A stretch of DNA of 64,000 bases from positions 1-64,000 of the forward strand of contig JAJEGF010000015.1 of assembly GCA_022820025.1 (NCBI GenBank). Reading direction: 5' to 3'. Numbering within the stretch: the first letter of the stretch is position 1; each line of letters begins with the position of its first letter. The translations under genes and the position numbers were made by a program. Below are positions 44,099-52,366 of the stretch, in pieces. The stretch comes from Chloroflexota bacterium (GTDB taxonomy: Bacteria; Chloroflexota; UBA11872). Under the pieces are notes generated by a model. The model saw only the letters and a list, made by a program, of their open reading frames with translations. It had not been told where the DNA came from and did no database searches.

Positions 44099-45301
44099 AT
44101 GAGTAACGCGCGCGTTCACATCTTTGGCCAGGGCGATCCGCGGGCCGTGGCGCAACTGAACCGTTGTCTGCGGCAGGCGACCTACGGTGTGCTGTGCGCG
44201 GATCACCACGTGGGGTATTCGGCGCCGATCGGCGCGGCGATTGCCTATCCGCGGCATGTCTCGCCGTCAGGCGTGGGGTACGACATTGGCTGCGGGAACC
44301 TGGCGGTGCGGACGCCGCTGCAGGCTTCGACCGTCGACACCGCAGGGGTGATGGACGAGATCGTGCAGACGATCAGCTTTGGGCTGGGGCGCAAGAACCG
44401 GGAGTCGGCGGACGATCCGGTGCTGGAGCGCATACGCACCGCCGAGTTCGCGCCGCAGCGGCGGCTGCTGAAGCTGGCCGAGGAGCAACTGGGCACGGTT
44501 GGCGCGGGGAACCATTACGTGGACCTGTTTGCCGATCAGCAGGACCGCCTGTGGATCGGGGTGCACTTTGGCAGCCGTGGCTTTGGGCATCGCACGGCCA
44601 CGGGATTCCTGGCGATGGGCGAGGGCAGGAAGTTCACGGACCGACCGCGCACGAACAACATGGACGCGCCGCCGGTGCTGTTCGAGGTGCGGTCGGAATT
44701 GGGCCAGGCCTACATAGCCGCGATGCGGCTGGCGGGCGCCTATGCGCACGCGGGCCGCCGGTGGGTGGTGGAGCGAATCCTGAAGCTAATGGGGACGCAG
44801 GCGGACCTGACAGTGCACAACCATCACAACTTTGCCTGGGAGGAGAAGCATTTCGGACGGACGTTCTGGGTGGTGCGGAAGGGGGCGACGCCGGCGTTTC
44901 CGGGTCAGCAGGGGTTCGTGGGCGCGACGATGGGTGGTACGTCGGTGATCCTGGAGGGCCTTGACTCGCCCGCTTCAAAGCAGGCGCTGTACAGCACGGT
45001 GCACGGGGCCGGGCGGGTGATGTCGCGGCGCCAGGCGGCGGGCCGGCGGCGGTACAACCGGAAGCGGAAGCAATGGGTGCAGACGGCGCCCGGCGTGGTG
45101 GATTGGCCGAAGGTGCGGCGCTCGATACGCCGGCAAGGCATTGAGCTACGGGGTGGCGGAGCCGATGAGGCGCCGGAGGCTTACAAAAACCTGGACCAGG
45201 TGCTGGCCGAGCATTCGGGGACCGTGCGGGTGACGCACCGGTTGCGGCCAATCGGGGTGGCCATGGCAGGGGCGAATACGTTTGATCCGTTCAGGGACTG
45301 A
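44099..45301 (+). CDS. rtcB: RNA-splicing ligase RtcB
   Basis: A 400-residue GTP- and Mn2+-dependent ligase that joins 2',3'-cyclic phosphate (or 3'-phosphate) RNA ends to 5'-OH ends, for repair or tRNA splicing. Metal and active-site motifs are all visible: PSGVGYDIGCGN, GAGNHYVD, GVHFGSRGFGH, VHNHHNFAWE, and the guanylylated histidine in STVHGAGRVMSRR. Length is that of the bacterial family. No archease or RtcA/RtcR gene is nearby. It is divergent from the phytanoyl-CoA dioxygenase-family gene with a 70-bp shared upstream region. Confidence 0.93.
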   Translation: MSNARVHIFGQGDPRAVAQLNRCLRQATYGVLCADHHVGYSAPIGAAIAYPRHVSPSGVGYDIGCGNLAVRTPLQASTVDTAGVMDEIVQTISFGLGRKNRESADDPVLERIRTAEFAPQRRLLKLAEEQLGTVGAGNHYVDLFADQQDRLWIGVHFGSRGFGHRTATGFLAMGEGRKFTDRPRTNNMDAPPVLFEVRSELGQAYIAAMRLAGAYAHAGRRWVVERILKLMGTQADLTVHNHHNFAWEEKHFGRTFWVVRKGATPAFPGQQGFVGATMGGTSVILEGLDSPASKQALYSTVHGAGRVMSRRQAAGRRRYNRKRKQWVQTAPGVVDWPKVRRSIRRQGIELRGGGADEAPEAYKNLDQVLAEHSGTVRVTHRLRPIGVAMAGANTFDPFRD

Positions 45302-45343
45302 CGCACGGGGCTGCGCCCGTTCCGAGCGCTCGGTGAGATTGGG

Positions 45344-46447
45344 CTAGTAACGAGCGCGTAGCGGTCGGTCGACTGCGTAGCGTGTGTCGTAACGCCCGGG
45401 GAACTCGACGGGGAGTTCGCCCGAACCGATTGCCTGGATGAGCGGAGATCCCATTGTGCGCAGCGGCAATCGCACGAGGGTGTGGGTGCGGGCGGATTCG
45501 TACATGGCCATCATGACTACCTGGTTCCTGATGGCCAGATGCGCGTCGTTGCGGTTGTCGTTCGCGTCGCCGCGCGCCCAGCGGGCCAGGCCGTCCAATT
45601 CGCGCAGGAACACGTTGTCCAGGGTCTGCGTTGGCGCCGGCGTCTGCGTCACCCCGTGGCCCCGGCGCACGAGGCGAACGGCGAAGTCCGGCGCCAGAAA
45701 CGCGCCGGGCCACATAAGCACGCCGTCGGTTCCGGTCACCGTCTGGTACTGCCAGTCGTAGGCCGGATTGGGCGGAATGTCGCCTTCGAACGAGACGCGA
45801 ATGTCGCCGGCGAAGGAGATCAGGCCACCGGACAACTCTTCGGAAGGCCAGCCGCGTTCGTAGCGGTCGCTGCGGCGCTGGACGTTGGCAATGACCCACT
45901 CGGGCTCGGGATCACCCAGCACGTATTGCATGTAGCTGAGGACGTGGGTGCCGTTGTTCATCAGGCCGCCCTCTTCGAGGCAGACGGTGGCGGTGAGCGG
46001 CGTGCCGATGGCGCCCTCGGCCACGAGCGCCCGGGCCTGCTCATGCACGGTGTACCAGCGCATCATGTGGCCGATGGCGAGCTTGACGCCGTTCCGCTCG
46101 CAGGCCGCCAGCATGGCCCGGGCCTCGCCCAGGCTGCCGGCCATGGGTTTCTCGCAGAGGATGGCGCGCGGCGGATAGCGGGTGGCGGCCAGAATCGTCT
46201 GCGGGGCATGCCAGCGGGCCGGCGTGGCGATGCTGAGGAGGTCGGGGCGCTGCTCGTCCAGCATTCGCTCGAGGTCGCGGTAGCGGCGCAGGGTCGGAAA
46301 CTGGCGGCTGGCGCGGTCAAGCGGGACCGGGTCGAGGTCGCAGACGGCGGTTAGCTCGACGCCCGGGACCTGAAGGTAGGTGCTGGCGTGCTGGCGGCCG
46401 GCCCAGTTGAGGCCGACGACGGCAGCGCGCAGGGGTTCGACCGACAT
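45344..46447 (-). CDS. Gfo/Idh/MocA-family NAD(P)-dependent sugar dehydrogenase
   Basis: A 367-residue oxidoreductase. The N-terminal Rossmann fold has AAVVGLNWAGRQHAS and ELTAVCDLD; the catalytic EKP motif is ILCEKPMAGS; the C-terminal alpha/beta domain includes LMNNGTHVLSYMQYVLG, with the His expected in catalysis. It probably oxidises a sugar, inositol or related polyol. ATG 46447 is preferred to TTG 46453. A degraded fragment of this gene's middle part recurs on the same strand at 52115-52275, upstream of hydrolase 4, showing that this gene's 5' region was duplicated with the hydrolase array. Confidence 0.88.
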   Translation of the reverse strand: MSVEPLRAAVVGLNWAGRQHASTYLQVPGVELTAVCDLDPVPLDRASRQFPTLRRYRDLERMLDEQRPDLLSIATPARWHAPQTILAATRYPPRAILCEKPMAGSLGEARAMLAACERNGVKLAIGHMMRWYTVHEQARALVAEGAIGTPLTATVCLEEGGLMNNGTHVLSYMQYVLGDPEPEWVIANVQRRSDRYERGWPSEELSGGLISFAGDIRVSFEGDIPPNPAYDWQYQTVTGTDGVLMWPGAFLAPDFAVRLVRRGHGVTQTPAPTQTLDNVFLRELDGLARWARGDANDNRNDAHLAIRNQVVMMAMYESARTHTLVRLPLRTMGSPLIQAIGSGELPVEFPGRYDTRYAVDRPLRARY

Positions 46448-46714
46448 CAGCAACTCTCCGAACGCGCTACACCAGACATGGTGCTTACCATGACCATGCG
46501 GACACTATGGCGCGTTGGCCCGAACCTTTCCAGGCCCGAGAGCGACGCGTGGGCGTTGGTGGCGACCCACGGCACTTCGGCAGGGACACATGGCAGGCGT
46601 GACTGGAGCGTGCAAGCGGAGGATTCGTCTGACGAAATGGGTTGCGGTCCTGGCCAGCGACGACCGTATTGATATCGACCAATTGTGTCGGACCTGGGCG
46701 CGAAGTCTCAGCGG

Positions 46715-48310
46715 ATGAGGCGTCGCCTGCCCTGGCCGCGGGGCCTAATCCGACGTCGTGTGCTGGCCACGCTGGCCGGTCTCGCAAGTCTGGCGGCAAT
46801 TGCAGTAATTGTCGTGGCGGCCACCAGACCCGGTCCGGAACTCCCAGCCTGCGAAACCGCCACATTCACGCCGCCGGACTTTCAATCGCCGCCGTTCGCG
46901 TTCGATCCAGAGGCACGGGCTTCGGCGTTAGGCCAAGCCATGGTGAACAGGGATTACCACCGCGCCTACGGAATGATGGCGCTGGAGGCACTACCTCTCG
47001 ACTCATTCTGCGATTTCACGCTGAAATACCGCTGGTTTCCGACCAGTGACGACAGCCGAACGTTCGACGAAATAGACCACGTTCGGATCCTGGGTTTCGA
47101 TCCTTACTCGGATTCGCTAGACGTCCAACTGCGCCTGGTTGAGCGCACCCAGACAGACGAAGGGACGCCGGCCGCTGCCGGATACGTCACCGTGAGGCTC
47201 CTGCGCGACGGGCGCTTCACGTTTCTCGACGTCGACGAGGCCATGACCGACGAGGGTCCGGTAACGGATTTTCCGCCGCCGCCGTACGCGAACTTGTCGG
47301 CCTTTGAGGAAACCGAAGTCGTGGTGGGACGGGCGCCCTGGGAACTGGACGGCACACTCACGGTGCCTCGAGGGCCAGGGCCCTTCCCCGCCGTGGTGCT
47401 GGTGCATGGGAGCCGCTATTCCGATCGCGACGGTACTGCGGACGCGACCAAGGCGTTTCGGGACCTGGCGTGGGGTCTGTCCAGCCAGGGTGTGGCCGTG
47501 CTTCGCTACGACAAGCGCACGCTGACGCACGCGCTGGCATTTGCGCGCCAGTCGGACTTCACCCTGGACGACGAACTGGTGAACGACGCGCTGGCGGCGC
47601 TGGCGCTGCTGCGTGAGACGCCACGAATCGATCCGGCGCGAATATTTGTACTGGGTGCAAGTCTGGGAGGATTCGCCGCACCGCGCATCGCTCAACGCGA
47701 TCCCGGGCTTGCTGGCCTGATCATGGTCTCTGCGCCGAGTGGAACGCGGCTGGAGGCGCTCATCCGAAATGCTGAACGGAGGTCCGAACCTGACGCACAC
47801 CTTGACGAAGCATTCTTGCGCCGCTTCCAAACGAGGCTGAGGGCCCGCGCCATGGCACGGGCGGCGCTGGCCGCCGGCGTGGCGCCGTCCCTCGACCTGC
47901 GCGCGCGCGCCGCCTACCACCTGGATATTGCCGATTACCGGCCGGAGTTGGTGGCTCGCGACCTCCCCGTGCCCTTACTAATCCTGCACGGTGGGCTCGA
48001 TGGGCAGCTGGATACCGAAGAAGCCATGGGCTGGATTCGCAGTCTCCGTGGCCGGGACGACGTTACGTTTCGTATGTACCCCTATCACGGCCACATTCTG
48101 TACGACTCGATCGAGGAGGCGGCATGGCAGGAGCTGTACGGACCGGACCCGCGGCCCCGCGTCCACGTGAGCCCGGCGGCTGTCGGAGATATTGCGGGGT
48201 GGATTCAAGGCAAGCGGGTACGACTGGCCTGCGTGGACTGGCGAGCGTGGTTTGCAACCTGTCACGGCGGTCCGACCGCCTGGTTTCGAGGGACAGCCTT
48301 TAACCCGTGA
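46715..48310 (+). CDS. Membrane-anchored alpha/beta hydrolase with DUF3887-like domain, paralogue 1 of 6
   Basis: A 531-residue protein: signal anchor (VLATLAGLASLAAIAVIVVA), a conserved PACE...PPFAFDPEARA stretch, a DUF3887-like domain with a further Cys (DSFCDF), then WELDGTLTVPRGPGPFPAVV and an alpha/beta-hydrolase fold. Catalytic triad by position: Ser316 (LGASLGGF), Asp in HGGLDGQL, His in YHGHILYD. The C-terminus carries C-x5-W-x3-C (CVDWRAWFATC). Four conserved cysteines suggest disulfides outside the membrane. ATG 46715 is chosen by analogy with paralogues that begin MRxR; GTG 46685 is possible. It lies upstream of paralogue 2 and is divergent from the Gfo/Idh gene. Likely an esterase or thioesterase; substrate unknown. 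Confidence 0.8.
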   Translation: MRRRLPWPRGLIRRRVLATLAGLASLAAIAVIVVAATRPGPELPACETATFTPPDFQSPPFAFDPEARASALGQAMVNRDYHRAYGMMALEALPLDSFCDFTLKYRWFPTSDDSRTFDEIDHVRILGFDPYSDSLDVQLRLVERTQTDEGTPAAAGYVTVRLLRDGRFTFLDVDEAMTDEGPVTDFPPPPYANLSAFEETEVVVGRAPWELDGTLTVPRGPGPFPAVVLVHGSRYSDRDGTADATKAFRDLAWGLSSQGVAVLRYDKRTLTHALAFARQSDFTLDDELVNDALAALALLRETPRIDPARIFVLGASLGGFAAPRIAQRDPGLAGLIMVSAPSGTRLEALIRNAERRSEPDAHLDEAFLRRFQTRLRARAMARAALAAGVAPSLDLRARAAYHLDIADYRPELVARDLPVPLLILHGGLDGQLDTEEAMGWIRSLRGRDDVTFRMYPYHGHILYDSIEEAAWQELYGPDPRPRVHVSPAAVGDIAGWIQGKRVRLACVDWRAWFATCHGGPTAWFRGTAFNP

Positions 48311-48464
48311 GGCTCAAGCCGGTGGGACGCGCATGGACGGCGCCGGGTTGGTCACGTTTGACGGCTGCGGCGGCGGCGTACGCTACAAAGGGCGGTAAGG
48401 CGCGACGGAGCTTAGATGAGGGGCTGGAGCCATCCGGCTGCCACCGGGTGCTTCCAGACTCCGA

Positions 48465-50051
48465 GTGACCTGGCGGACGCCTGCCGGCCTTGCCCTGGCC
48501 GCTGGGTTGTTCGGCAGTGGGTTGGCTGCGCTGGTGGTTGTGGCATTCGTCATCATCAGCAGGTCGGGCCCTGCCTGTGAGGCAGCGACACCGGCGCCGC
48601 CGGACTTTGCGGCGGCGCCGTTCGCCTACGACCCGGAAGCGCGCGCCCTGGCCTTTGGACAGGCGCTCGTCGACCAGGACTACCAGCGCGCGTACGCGAT
48701 GCTGTCCCCGGAGCAGTTTCCCGTCGGCTCGATCTGCGAGCTCGACCTGGAGAGCTTTCGGTCGCTGACCGGCGATGGGGCGAGCGTTTCCCTGGTGACT
48801 CCGCAAGGGATTCCATTGGATGAGGCACCCGGCGGGCGCAATGACTCGCCGCCAACCTCGGCCATGGGTTTCGTGGCTGCCTACGACAGCATCGAGGTGT
48901 TCATCCGGCTGTCACCGCGCCAGCCGTCGGCGACGACGGTGACCTACCTCCGGCTCACGCTGCTGCGAGACGGTCGTGTAGCTCAGGGCACACCCCTCGA
49001 GCCGCTGATCAAGCTGCGTCCGGTTAGGGAGTTTCCGTCCCCGCCGTACGCAGACCTGGAGGCATTCGAAGAGATCGATGTCGTGGTGGGGCAGGCGCCC
49101 TGGGCCCTTGGCGGCACCCTGACGATGCCACGCGGGCCCGGGCCCTTTCCCGCTGTTGTGCTCGTGCCGGGGAGCGGGTATCCCGATCTCGACAGCACGG
49201 GCGGCGCAGTCAAGCCGAGCCGCGATCTTGCCTGGGGACTGGCAAGTCAAGGCATAGCCGTGCTGCGCTACGACAAGCGCACGCTGACGCACGCGCTGGC
49301 TTTGGCGCGCCAGCCCGACTTCACGCTTGACGATGAGCTGGTGGACGACGCCCTGGCCGCCGTGGCTTTGCTTCGCCAGACGGCGCGACTCGATCCCGCG
49401 CGCATTTTTGTGCTCGGGAGCAGTTTGGGCGGCTTCGCCGCTCCGCGAATCGCGCAGCGCGATCCTTCGCTTGCCGGCCTCATCATCGAGTCCGCGCCGA
49501 GCGGGCGCTTATGGGGTGGATATGTGGGACACGCGCTACGGATCGCCCAAGCAGACGGAAGTATTTCGGAGATGGAGCAGCGTCGGATCGACAGAGTCAG
49601 GGCGCGTGTGGGAACGATCGAGGCGCTGATTGACGATGGAGCCACGCTCCCCAACATGACCGTGCGCTCGGCCTACTTCCGGGATCTTGCCGGATACCGG
49701 CCGGAAACCGTGGCGCGCGACGTGATAGTTCCGATGCTGGTGTTGCACGGCAACCTTGACGGGGTCCTGAGCCAGGCCGATCTCGCAGGCTGGACTCAGA
49801 GCCTCCGTGGGCGCCGGGATGTTGTATTCCACCTCTATCTCGAGCATATGCACGGCCTCTTCGATCGGCGCACGGTGAGCGGACCCGACATTCGTCCCGC
49901 CGGTCACGTCAGCGAGGAGGTCGTGGACGACATAGCCCGCTGGATTGCCGGCGAGCGGCCGGAACACCAATGCGTGGACATTCAGGCTTGGAATGTCGGC
50001 TGCCGTGGTGGACCTGCGGCATCGTTCGATGGGGTGGCTCGCGCCTCGTGA
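48465..50051 (+). CDS. Membrane-anchored alpha/beta hydrolase, paralogue 2 of 6
   Basis: A 528-residue paralogue with a signal anchor (LALAAGLFGSGLAALVVVAF), PACEAATPAPPDF, a DUF3887-like region (Cys in VGSICELD) and the hydrolase domain. Triad: Ser320 (LGSSLGGF), Asp in HGNLDGVLS, His in LEHMHGLFD. C-terminal motif CVDIQAWNVGCRGG. The strongest blocks shared with paralogues 1 and 3 are VLRYDKRTLTHALA and DPARIFVLG. Only a GTG at 48465 fits as start, giving a shorter cytoplasmic N-terminus than in paralogues 3-5. It is 154 bp after paralogue 1, so each copy may have its own promoter. Confidence 0.8.
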   Translation: MTWRTPAGLALAAGLFGSGLAALVVVAFVIISRSGPACEAATPAPPDFAAAPFAYDPEARALAFGQALVDQDYQRAYAMLSPEQFPVGSICELDLESFRSLTGDGASVSLVTPQGIPLDEAPGGRNDSPPTSAMGFVAAYDSIEVFIRLSPRQPSATTVTYLRLTLLRDGRVAQGTPLEPLIKLRPVREFPSPPYADLEAFEEIDVVVGQAPWALGGTLTMPRGPGPFPAVVLVPGSGYPDLDSTGGAVKPSRDLAWGLASQGIAVLRYDKRTLTHALALARQPDFTLDDELVDDALAAVALLRQTARLDPARIFVLGSSLGGFAAPRIAQRDPSLAGLIIESAPSGRLWGGYVGHALRIAQADGSISEMEQRRIDRVRARVGTIEALIDDGATLPNMTVRSAYFRDLAGYRPETVARDVIVPMLVLHGNLDGVLSQADLAGWTQSLRGRRDVVFHLYLEHMHGLFDRRTVSGPDIRPAGHVSEEVVDDIARWIAGERPEHQCVDIQAWNVGCRGGPAASFDGVARAS

Positions 50052-50362
50052 GACTCATGCCGGCCGTGGGGATACGGGTGACGCCGCAACTGCGTTACAG
50101 ATACGGAATGTGCCTGAGATGGGCACGTGCCCACTCCGAGCGCTTGATACCGTGGCCAGTTTGTGTGCAATAAGGGCCAAGGCCGCTGTGGAATTCGCAA
50201 CGACCCGCGCGAATGACCAGTCGTTCGCCCGCGTCTCTGAGGCTCCCATGTGAAGGCGGAGAACGCACCGTTGCTGCGGACGACTCGGGTGCTGCAAGGC
50301 ACGTGGCGGCGTAGGCTGCCAATCGACGAAAGGCGCGACGGGGCACAACGGGAGACCGGGAC
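50052..50362. other. 311-bp spacer between hydrolase paralogues 2 and 3
   Basis: No gene supported. The last ~50 bp (GGCGGCGTAGGCTG ... AAGGCGCGACGGGGC) resemble the region before paralogue 2 (GGCGGCGTACGCTA ... AAGGCGCGACGGAGC), consistent with a duplicated promoter/leader. GGGAG lies 8 nt before the ATG of paralogue 3. Confidence 0.45.
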
Positions 50363-51982
50363 ATGCGGCTGCGACTGGGAAACCGGCGTCTGCGGGTGTC
50401 CTGGTGGCCACACGTCAGTGTGGCGCTGGCGTTCGGGCTGTTGAGCAGCGGATTGGCCGCGCTTGTTTCGCTAACGCTCTTGGTTGACCGCGACACGGTC
50501 CCGGCGTGCGAGGCGGTGACGCCGACGGAGCCGGACTTTGAGGTGGCGCCGTTTGCCTATGACCCGGAGGCGCGCGCCCTGAGCTTTGCGCAGGCTCTCT
50601 TGGATGAGGATTACCGCAGCGCGTACGCGATGTTGGCGGTCGAGCTGCAGCCCGCGGCATGGCTCTGCACGTACCCGCTTGAGGATCACCTGGGGTCGAT
50701 GGCCGAGGACTTTGGGAGCGTGGCGCTGGACGCGACCGTCGGAGGGCGGGCTCACGCCGCTGGCACCGTGAGTGGCAACGACGAGCACAGGGCGGCGTAT
50801 GGTTTTCTTCCGTTTTCGGATGAGTTGGAGGTCTGGCTCAAGTTCACGCGTCGTCAGCCCACGACCCTGCCGCCGGTGATCGCGAAAGTGGTGCTCGTGC
50901 GCGATGGGCGGGTGTCCAGATTCTGGTTTCATCAGGTCCTGAGCACAGTCGGCCAACTGCCGGACTTCCAGGCACCGCCGTACGCCGACCGAACTACTTT
51001 CAATGAGATCCCGGTAGTGATTGGCCACGCGCCGTGGGAACTTGGCGGAACACTGACTCTGCCGGACGGGCCCGGTCCTTTTCCAGCTGTGGTCCTTGTA
51101 CCAGGCGGCGGGTATGCGGATCGCGATTCCACCGGGCTAGCCGCCAAAGCCTTCCGCGACCTTGCGTGGGGACTGGCGAGCCAGGGCGTGGCAGTCCTGC
51201 GCTATGACAAGCGCACGCTGACGCACGCGTTGGCCTTTGCGCGCCAGCCCGAATTCACCCTTGACGACGAGCTCGTGGACGACGCGCTGGCGGCGGTGGC
51301 GCTGCTCCGTCAAGAGCCGCGAATCGATCCAGCGCGCGTTTTCGTTCTGGGAAGCAGTCAGGGCGGCTTCGTGGCGCCGCGCATCGCGCAGCGCGACACG
51401 GCCATTGCCGGCCTCATTCTCTATTCGGCACCGGCGGAGTCCAGACGCGAGCAGCAACTGCGTGACCTTCAGCAACGCATACGCGACGTCAGCCGCGTCG
51501 CCGCCTCATCCGTGGAAGGACGATGGCTTGACCTCAGGCGGGACTACGCCGCAGCGGTGGCTGGGAGTGAAGGAGCGCCACCGCACATCAAGGTGCGTCC
51601 CGGCTACCCGTTTGAACGGGATGGGTATCGGCCGGACCTAGCCGCCCAGGATGTGCGCAGGCCGTTCCTGATCCTGCACGGAGCCCTGGATCCAGTGGTG
51701 ACACGCGAGACCATGATCGGATGGGCCCAAAGTCTGCGCGGACGTGACGACGTTGTGTTTCGCCTGTACGCCAATCATGACCACGGCCTGTTCGACTGGC
51801 GCGATCTGCGCGGTCCCGGTACTCGTCCGACCGGTCACGTCAGCGAGGAGGTCGTGGACGACATTGCGCGTTGGATTGCGGGCGAGCGGCCGGAAAATCA
51901 ATGCTTGGACATTCATGCTTGGCAGGCGGGTTGCCGCGGCGGACCCGATGCGGCGTTCCGTGGGGTTGTTCGCGACCCATGA
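50363..51982 (+). CDS. Membrane-anchored alpha/beta hydrolase, paralogue 3 of 6
   Basis: A 539-residue paralogue starting MRLRLGNRRLRVSWW, then a membrane anchor (VALAFGLLSSGLAALVSLTL), PACEAVTPTEPDF and a DUF3887-like domain (Cys in AAWLCTYP). Triad: Ser332 (LGSSQGGF), Asp in HGALDPVVT, His in ANHDHGLFD. C-terminal motif CLDIHAWQAGCRGG. ATG 50363 has GGGAG 8 nt upstream and is a reliable start that helps fix the starts of the others. It is very close to paralogue 2 in the last 60 residues (VSEEVVDDIARWIAGERPE identical in both), pointing to recent duplication or gene conversion. Confidence 0.82.
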   Translation: MRLRLGNRRLRVSWWPHVSVALAFGLLSSGLAALVSLTLLVDRDTVPACEAVTPTEPDFEVAPFAYDPEARALSFAQALLDEDYRSAYAMLAVELQPAAWLCTYPLEDHLGSMAEDFGSVALDATVGGRAHAAGTVSGNDEHRAAYGFLPFSDELEVWLKFTRRQPTTLPPVIAKVVLVRDGRVSRFWFHQVLSTVGQLPDFQAPPYADRTTFNEIPVVIGHAPWELGGTLTLPDGPGPFPAVVLVPGGGYADRDSTGLAAKAFRDLAWGLASQGVAVLRYDKRTLTHALAFARQPEFTLDDELVDDALAAVALLRQEPRIDPARVFVLGSSQGGFVAPRIAQRDTAIAGLILYSAPAESRREQQLRDLQQRIRDVSRVAASSVEGRWLDLRRDYAAAVAGSEGAPPHIKVRPGYPFERDGYRPDLAAQDVRRPFLILHGALDPVVTRETMIGWAQSLRGRDDVVFRLYANHDHGLFDWRDLRGPGTRPTGHVSEEVVDDIARWIAGERPENQCLDIHAWQAGCRGGPDAAFRGVVRDP

Positions 51983-52114
51983 GACACGACCCGTTGGAAC
52001 TGACGTGCGCCGCATCCCAATTGCCGTCACGCCGTGGATTGTCACTGAGGTTGGCGAAGCCTGGATTGGACTGCTTCATCCAGACCTGAGGATTGAGTCA
52101 GAGGACGAGTCCGC

Positions 52115-52275
52115 GTGGGCGTCGACCGGGCGGCTGAGCGCGGGCGGGCTGCCTTTCATGGGTTTTCTCGCAGAGGACGGCGGCCTTCGAGCTACGGCCA
52201 AGATGCTCCGCGGGGCGTGCCAGCGCTGTGTCGTGGAAGTGCTCTGGTGCGCGCCGGATATTCGCAAGCAAGGTC
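52115..52275 (-). pseudogene. Decayed fragment of the Gfo/Idh/MocA dehydrogenase gene
   Basis: Read on the minus strand, one frame gives QRWHAPRSILAVARRPP and another gives AVLCEKTHERQPA. These match WHAPQTILAATRYPP and ILCEKPMAGS of the intact gene at 45344-46447, but with a frame shift between them. The DNA block CATGGGTTTTCTCGCAGAGG (52158 region) corresponds to 46142-46160. It lies upstream of and opposite to paralogue 4, the same arrangement as the intact gene before paralogue 1. Confidence 0.7.
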
Positions 52276-52366
52276 AGAGGCCGCAGCAATGCGCTTGATA
52301 CCGCCTTGCACATGAACTCACTATGGAGGCCTGAGCCAGGGGCACTCGGCCAGGAGTGGGCGCGGC

